A stretch of 8,102 nt of DNA from Holophagaceae bacterium (GTDB lineage: Bacteria; Acidobacteriota; Holophagae; Holophagales; Holophagaceae), in contig JANXQX010000138.1 in assembly GCA_025353305.1 (NCBI GenBank), forward strand, positions 1-8,102, written 5' to 3'. The notes beneath the pieces are model-generated. The model was not told where the DNA came from. It saw nothing but the letters and a program-made list of their open reading frames with translations, and did no database searches. A program made the position numbers and the translations under genes. This document shows, one piece after another, positions 5,133-8,102 of the stretch (the first letter of the stretch is position 1; the number at the start of each line of letters is the position of its first letter).

Positions 5133-6860
5133 ATGAAGACCTTCGATTTCAAGATTGATCCCCTGACCGGCGAGGAATACTGCGATGTCTACTTGAGCGG
5201 CCGGCAGCTGCTGAATGACCCGCACTTGAACAAGGCCTCCGCCTTCACGCAAGAGGAACGTCTCAATCTGGGCCTGGATGGTCTGGTGACCTCGGGCGTC
5301 TCCACCATGGAAATCCAATTGGACCGTGCCGTGGAATCTTTCCGCCGCAAGCCTGACGATCTCGAACGCTACCTGTACCTGATCGGCCTTCAGGACCGCA
5401 GTGAGCCCCTGTTCTACCGCCTGCTGGTGGATAATCTCATCGAGATGGTGCCCATCATCTACACCCCTACCGTTGGCCAGGCCTGCCTGCAAATGAGCCA
5501 CATCCAACGCCGGTTCCGTGGCGTCTACATCACTCCTGACAACATCGCCAACATTGATCAGATCTTCCAAAGCATCTCGCTCCCCCATGTCTATCTGATC
5601 GTGGTCACGGATGGCGAGCGGATCCTGGGCCTGGGTGACCTGGGTTCGGATGGCATGGGCATCCCCGTGGGCAAGGTCAGTCTTTACGTCGCCGCCGGCG
5701 GCCTGCACCCTGCGATCTGCCTGCCCATCAGCCTGGATGTGGGCACGAATACCGAGCGTCTTCTGAATGATCCGCTTTACCTGGGCTACCGGCATCGCCG
5801 CCTTGAAGGCGAAGCCTATGACGAGATTGTGGAGAAATTCGTGCTGGGCGTTCGACGCAATTTCCCCGATGCCTTGCTGCAATGGGAGGACTTCGCCAAG
5901 CACAAGGCTTTCAACAATCTCGAACGCTACCGAGACCGCATCCTTTCCTTCAACGATGACATACAGGGCACCGGCGCCACGGCGCTGGCGGCTCTGATGA
6001 CCGCGATGCGCATCAAGGGCGAGTCGTTCAAGGATCAGACTTTCCTCATCGTCGGCCTGGGTCAGGCGGGCACTGGCGTCGGCCTGAACATCCGTGCCCA
6101 GTTGAAAGCAGAAGGACTGAATGAGGAGGAAATCCGGGCGCGCATCTTCGCGGTAGAACAGCAGGGACTCCTGGTCGAAGGTGATCCCAAATTGGAGGCA
6201 CCGCAGATTCCCTTCGCCCAGGCACGGACCAATCTTGCTGGATGGAAACCCACGGAATCCGGTTTTTTTGCGCTGGCCGATGTCGTCCACAACGCCAAAC
6301 CCACTGTGCTGATCGGCGTCACCGCCCAGCGCGGGCTCTTCAGTGAAGCCATCCTGGCTGAAGTCGCCAACAATACAGATAGGCCCGTGATCCTGGCGCT
6401 TTCTAACCCGACTTCAAGAACCGAATGCACTCCCGAGGAAGTCGCCCGCGCCACCGGTGGACGGGGTCTCATCGCCACTGGAAGCCCTTTCGATCCCATC
6501 GAATGGAAGGGCGCCACCCTGCGTGTCTCCCAGTGCAACAACCTGTACGTCTTCCCCGGCATGGGCCTGGGGGCCCTGGTCTCCAAAGCCACCAAGATCA
6601 CCGACGGGATGTTCCTGGCCGCCACCCGCGCCATCAGCGCGATGGTTACGAAGCAGCAGGAATCCGAAGGCATGCTCCTGCCCCCCATGCAGGACATCCG
6701 CGAAGTCTCCGTGGCAGTGGCGGTGGCGGTGGGCCGCGAAGCCCGGGACCACGGCCTGGCCCGGCGCGTGGACGACCTGACGCTTGAAAAGCTGGTCCGC
6801 AAAGCCCAGTGGAATCCAGCCTACGCTCCCTATCGGCCAGGCCCGAATTCGCAAAGCTGA
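5133..6860 (+). CDS. maeA: NAD-type malic enzyme, large-subunit form (575 aa)
   Basis: Oxidative decarboxylation of malate to pyruvate and CO2 with reduction of NAD(P)+, in the cytoplasm. The protein is collinear with E. coli MaeA (565 aa) and animal malic enzymes. Visible parts: VPIIYTPTVGQAC (106-118) with catalytic Tyr110, VVTDGERILGLGDLGSDGMG (157-176), Lys181 as likely general base, WEDF (251-254) and FNDDIQGT (273-280) supplying metal ligands Glu252, Asp253 and Asp276, Rossmann GLGQAGTGVG (308-317), ALSNPTSRTECTPEE (422-436), and ATGSPFDP (448-455) to CNNLYVFPGMGLG (468-480). At the end of the second strand of the nucleotide fold, where relatives have Val-Asp, it has Val341-Glu342; the acid favours NAD+ but does not prove it. 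The open frame reaches back to 5070. I prefer the ATG at 5133 because GGGAG lies six bases upstream and the extra 21 residues are Gly/Pro-rich and unlike the family. Divergent from aspartase. Confidence 0.94.
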   Translation: MKTFDFKIDPLTGEEYCDVYLSGRQLLNDPHLNKASAFTQEERLNLGLDGLVTSGVSTMEIQLDRAVESFRRKPDDLERYLYLIGLQDRSEPLFYRLLVDNLIEMVPIIYTPTVGQACLQMSHIQRRFRGVYITPDNIANIDQIFQSISLPHVYLIVVTDGERILGLGDLGSDGMGIPVGKVSLYVAAGGLHPAICLPISLDVGTNTERLLNDPLYLGYRHRRLEGEAYDEIVEKFVLGVRRNFPDALLQWEDFAKHKAFNNLERYRDRILSFNDDIQGTGATALAALMTAMRIKGESFKDQTFLIVGLGQAGTGVGLNIRAQLKAEGLNEEEIRARIFAVEQQGLLVEGDPKLEAPQIPFAQARTNLAGWKPTESGFFALADVVHNAKPTVLIGVTAQRGLFSEAILAEVANNTDRPVILALSNPTSRTECTPEEVARATGGRGLIATGSPFDPIEWKGATLRVSQCNNLYVFPGMGLGALVSKATKITDGMFLAATRAISAMVTKQQESEGMLLPPMQDIREVSVAVAVAVGREARDHGLARRVDDLTLEKLVRKAQWNPAYAPYRPGPNSQS

Positions 6861-7134
6861 TCCTGAAACGGAGTTGTCGCTTCGGCGGTGGTTGTTCCAC
6901 TTGGAAAGGAACCAGTCCATGAATTCACGGCTCACGGCTTGCCTCGCCCGAAGTGTGACTTTCGTCCCAAGCCCTCTGGGATATCGTTGGAAACATTGAA
7001 AACCTTGATGCGCCGCCCTTGCCATGCCTGTTCGGGCCTTCAAAACCGTATTCAAATCTGCGGCTGCGGTATTTTAAAACCTTCTGATCGTGCTACTTCT
7101 GGATGGATGCTGCAATTTTCTTGGAGAGTGGACC
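6861..7134. other. Non-coding gap between malic enzyme and the ferritin-like gene
   Basis: No gene I can support. A weak imperfect stem-loop lies at about 6887-6914 (GGTT/AACC outer, TTCC/GGAA inner, loop ACTT) but no T-run follows, so termination of the malic enzyme transcript is unclear. A 26-codon frame at 6919-6999 has only a poor ribosome site and no recognisable sequence. Upstream of the ferritin-like gene the sequence turns AT-rich; TATTTT at 7070-7075 could be a -10 but has no partner at the right distance. Confidence 0.4.
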
Positions 7135-7656
7135 ATGGCCAAAGCATTGGATTACGCGAACCTCAGCCTGATGGATGCCCTGGACCTGGCGATTCTGGTG
7201 GAAGAAGAAGCCCAGGAACGCTATGAGGAATTCGCCCACCAACTGACCATCCACAATACGCTCGAGGCCGCTAAATTCTTTCTGTTGATGGAACAGAATG
7301 AAGCCCTGCACAGGGTCGTGTTGGGCGCGCGCCGGAAGAAACTGTTCGGAACCCTGCCGCGCACCGTGACCCGCGAAATGCTTTGGGATGTCGAGGCCCC
7401 GGAGTACGACGGCGCCCGCGCCTTCATGTCACTGCGGCAAGCGCTCGATGTGGTGATGGCCGCCGAAACCAAGGCCTATGAATTTTATGACACCAACCTG
7501 AAGCACATCACGGATCCGGAAGTCCGAACGCTGTTCGAGGAACTTCGGGACGAAGAGGCTGAGCATCAGGCGGCCGTCCGGGTTGAAATGGCCAAGCTCC
7601 CGCCAGGCCCCGACCCCGATCCCGAAAACTGGGCGGACGAACCCAACGCCATGTAA
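7135..7656 (+). CDS. Ferritin-like di-iron protein, rubrerythrin family without rubredoxin domain (173 aa)
   Basis: A four-helix-bundle protein with the paired carboxylate/histidine pattern of the rubrerythrin/ferritin-like family: helix A LVEEEAQERYEEF (21-33; Glu24 or 25), helix B EQNEALH (53-59) with ExxH Glu56/His59, helix C AAETKAYEFY (109-118) with Glu111, and helix D RDEEAEH (138-144) with ExxH Glu141/His144. Such proteins bind two irons and usually reduce peroxide or oxidise/store Fe2+ in the cytoplasm of anaerobes. There is no Cys-x-x-Cys pair, indeed no cysteine at all, so the rubredoxin electron-transfer domain of classical rubrerythrin is missing; the C-terminus is an acidic Pro/Asp-rich tail (155-170). 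The start at 7135 is preferred over an in-frame ATG at 7090 because GGAGA lies about eight bases upstream and helix A then follows naturally. Peroxidase, ferroxidase and membrane-associated roles cannot be separated from sequence alone. Confidence 0.85.
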   Translation: MAKALDYANLSLMDALDLAILVEEEAQERYEEFAHQLTIHNTLEAAKFFLLMEQNEALHRVVLGARRKKLFGTLPRTVTREMLWDVEAPEYDGARAFMSLRQALDVVMAAETKAYEFYDTNLKHITDPEVRTLFEELRDEEAEHQAAVRVEMAKLPPGPDPDPENWADEPNAM

Positions 7657-7735
7657 CCGGCCCTCCACGCCACGGTGATAGGGCAGGCAAAGAGTCGAGG
7701 TCCAGGTCATGGTGGCCGGGGCAATCGCGACCTTT
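7657..7735 (+). repeat. Imperfect inverted repeats just after the ferritin-like stop codon
   Basis: CCGGCC (7657-7662), directly after the TAA, can pair with GGCCGG (7714-7719), and flanking CCA/TGG can extend the stem across a small bulge. A second option pairs AGGTC (near 7697-7701) with GACCT (7729-7733). A short hairpin TTCCGG/CCGGGA follows at 7741-7758. Only TTT follows the second stem, so this is at best a weak terminator. The enclosed GGCAAAG and GGCCGGGG recall parts of a GEMM (c-di-GMP) riboswitch, but the conserved 5' half is absent. Confidence 0.25.
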
Positions 7736-7834
7736 AGAAATTCCGGGTTGCACCGGGAGGAGCTTGCTTCTTGCCTTAATCCATGCCTTTGGTTGGCTTG
7801 CGGTCAAGGAACGGCTACCTGGCGGGCCTGTGGA

Positions 7835-7854
7835 AAAAATTAACAAAAATTAAC
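7835..7854. repeat. Perfect 10-bp tandem repeat (AAAAATTAAC x2), candidate operator
   Basis: Two exact head-to-tail copies of AAAAATTAAC, in phase with one helical turn, stand out as AT-only-plus-C sequence within GC-rich surroundings. They end 23 bases before the candidate -10, where an UP element or tandem-binding activator would sit. TTAAC(A/T) repeated at about 10-11 bp resembles the arrangement bound by PhoB/PhoP-type response regulators; that link is inference only. Confidence 0.45.
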
Positions 7855-7877
7855 TGGAGGGGGGAAGGCCTGAAAAA

Positions 7878-7883
7878 TATAGT
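7878..7883 (+). promoter_or_regulatory. Candidate -10 element (TATAGT) for the exported-protein gene
   Basis: TATAGT matches five of six positions of the -10 consensus and follows an A-run. At 17 bases upstream the -35 position reads TGGAGG, a poor match, which suits an activator-dependent promoter using the tandem repeat just upstream. The transcript would have a leader of about 100 bases. Confidence 0.3.
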
Positions 7884-7988
7884 TGTTCAAACACCCAACT
7901 CTCCACACTCAAATCCGTGCCTTGGTCTACCGCACCACCGCTGCAATCCCCGTTTTTCTCCCTTCCACTATCTTTCTCCGAGGTGATC

Positions 7989-8102
7989 ATGAAATTGTTG
8001 CCCATCCTGGCTCTGACGGCCGCGACATTGCTTCCTGCCCAGACGATCGCCATCGTCAACCGGACCAAGAGCGTGTCCGATGCCACCCTGAAGAGTGTCA
8101 TG
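7989..8102 (+). CDS. Exported protein, possible PstS-like substrate-binding family, N-terminal fragment
   Basis: Only the first 38 codons are inside the window. Residues 1-17 (MKLLPILALTAATLLPA) form a Sec signal peptide with likely cleavage at LPA|QT. The mature start, TIAIVNRTKSVSDATLKSVM, resembles the first strand and helix of small periplasmic phosphate-binding-like (PBP-like, PstS-related) proteins, which begin 'I-A-V-[IV]-V-N-x-x-x-[PS]-V-x-x-[LA]-[ST]-x-x-x-L-[KR]-x-[IV]-[FM]'. That assignment rests on about 20 residues and is tentative. GAGGTG, about four bases upstream of the ATG, supports the start. A long, probably regulated leader precedes it. Confidence 0.6.
   Translation, partial: MKLLPILALTAATLLPAQTIAIVNRTKSVSDATLKSVM

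Larger units (their letters stand above)
7657..7988. other. 332-base non-coding region
   Basis: Contents in order: the inverted repeats at 7657-7735, a small hairpin at 7741-7758, about 75 bases with nothing notable, a 10-bp tandem repeat at 7835-7854, a six-G run at 7859-7864, a candidate -10 at 7878-7883, and a pyrimidine-rich, apparently unstructured leader (7948-7979 is almost only C and T) up to the next gene. A 67-codon frame at 7783-7986 has no ribosome site, low-complexity content and runs through the regulatory-looking sequence, so I do not call it. Confidence 0.5.

Noticed and set aside
4881..6290. A 469-codon open frame on the - strand
   Set aside because: Antisense to malic enzyme and running across the divergent control region into the aspartase start; no motifs and no ribosome site.
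6919..6999. A 26-codon frame that could be a leader peptide before the ferritin-like gene
   Set aside because: Only a distant GGAAAGGA as ribosome site, no run of regulatory codons and no attenuator-like hairpin with T-run after it.
6414..7055. A 213-codon open frame on the - strand
   Set aside because: Mostly antisense to the well-conserved C-terminal part of malic enzyme; Gly/His-rich shadow translation.
7657..7725. Possible GEMM/c-di-GMP riboswitch
   Set aside because: GGCAAAG and GGCCGGGG look like fragments of the motif, but the conserved 5' half with its A-rich bulge and tetraloop stem is missing, and the next gene starts more than 260 bases away.

Overview
The window is GC-rich bacterial chromosome with tightly packed, conventional genes. 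Strong Shine-Dalgarno sites, two Sec-type signal peptides and one lipoprotein signal point to a Gram-negative-type envelope. The gene mix (cation efflux pump, aspartase, malic enzyme, rubredoxin-less rubrerythrin) suits an anaerobic or facultatively anaerobic organism. A Holophagae-type acidobacterium (Geothrix-like) or a deltaproteobacterium would fit, but this is an inference from style, not proven. No tRNA, rRNA, CRISPR array or mobile element was seen.

Layout. (1) 1-156: the 3' end of a cation diffusion facilitator (CDF) metal exporter. (2) 211-1134, +: an unrecognised lipoprotein. (3) 1135-1239: a short convergent gap with an inverted repeat and a T-run. (4) 1240-2766, -: a secreted 508-aa protein whose N-terminal part carries a secretory phospholipase A2-like calcium loop and His-Asp motif, followed by two beta-rich regions of unknown role. 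(5) 3016-4893, -: an unusual 625-aa aspartate ammonia-lyase with an N-terminal cyclic-nucleotide-binding (CNB) domain. (6) 4894-5132: a divergent control region with a CRP-like palindrome and a hairpin touching the aspartase Shine-Dalgarno. (7) 5133-6860, +: an NAD-type malic enzyme. (8) 7135-7656, +: a ferritin-like/rubrerythrin-like di-iron protein. (9) 7657-7988: a 332-base non-coding stretch with a GC-rich inverted repeat, an AT-rich 10-bp tandem repeat and a plausible -10 element. (10) 7989-8102, +: the start of an exported protein that may belong to the PstS-like substrate-binding family.

How the genes may work together. The divergent pair forms most of a route from aspartate to pyruvate: aspartase makes fumarate and ammonia, a fumarase encoded elsewhere would make malate, and malic enzyme makes pyruvate, CO2 and reduced cofactor. 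A CRP-like site between the genes and a CNB domain fused to the aspartase itself suggest control of this route at both the transcript and enzyme level by a nucleotide or related signal. The CNB pocket lacks the usual phosphate-binding arginine, so its ligand is open. The aspartase fusion and the PLA2-like secreted protein are the two most unusual items in the window.
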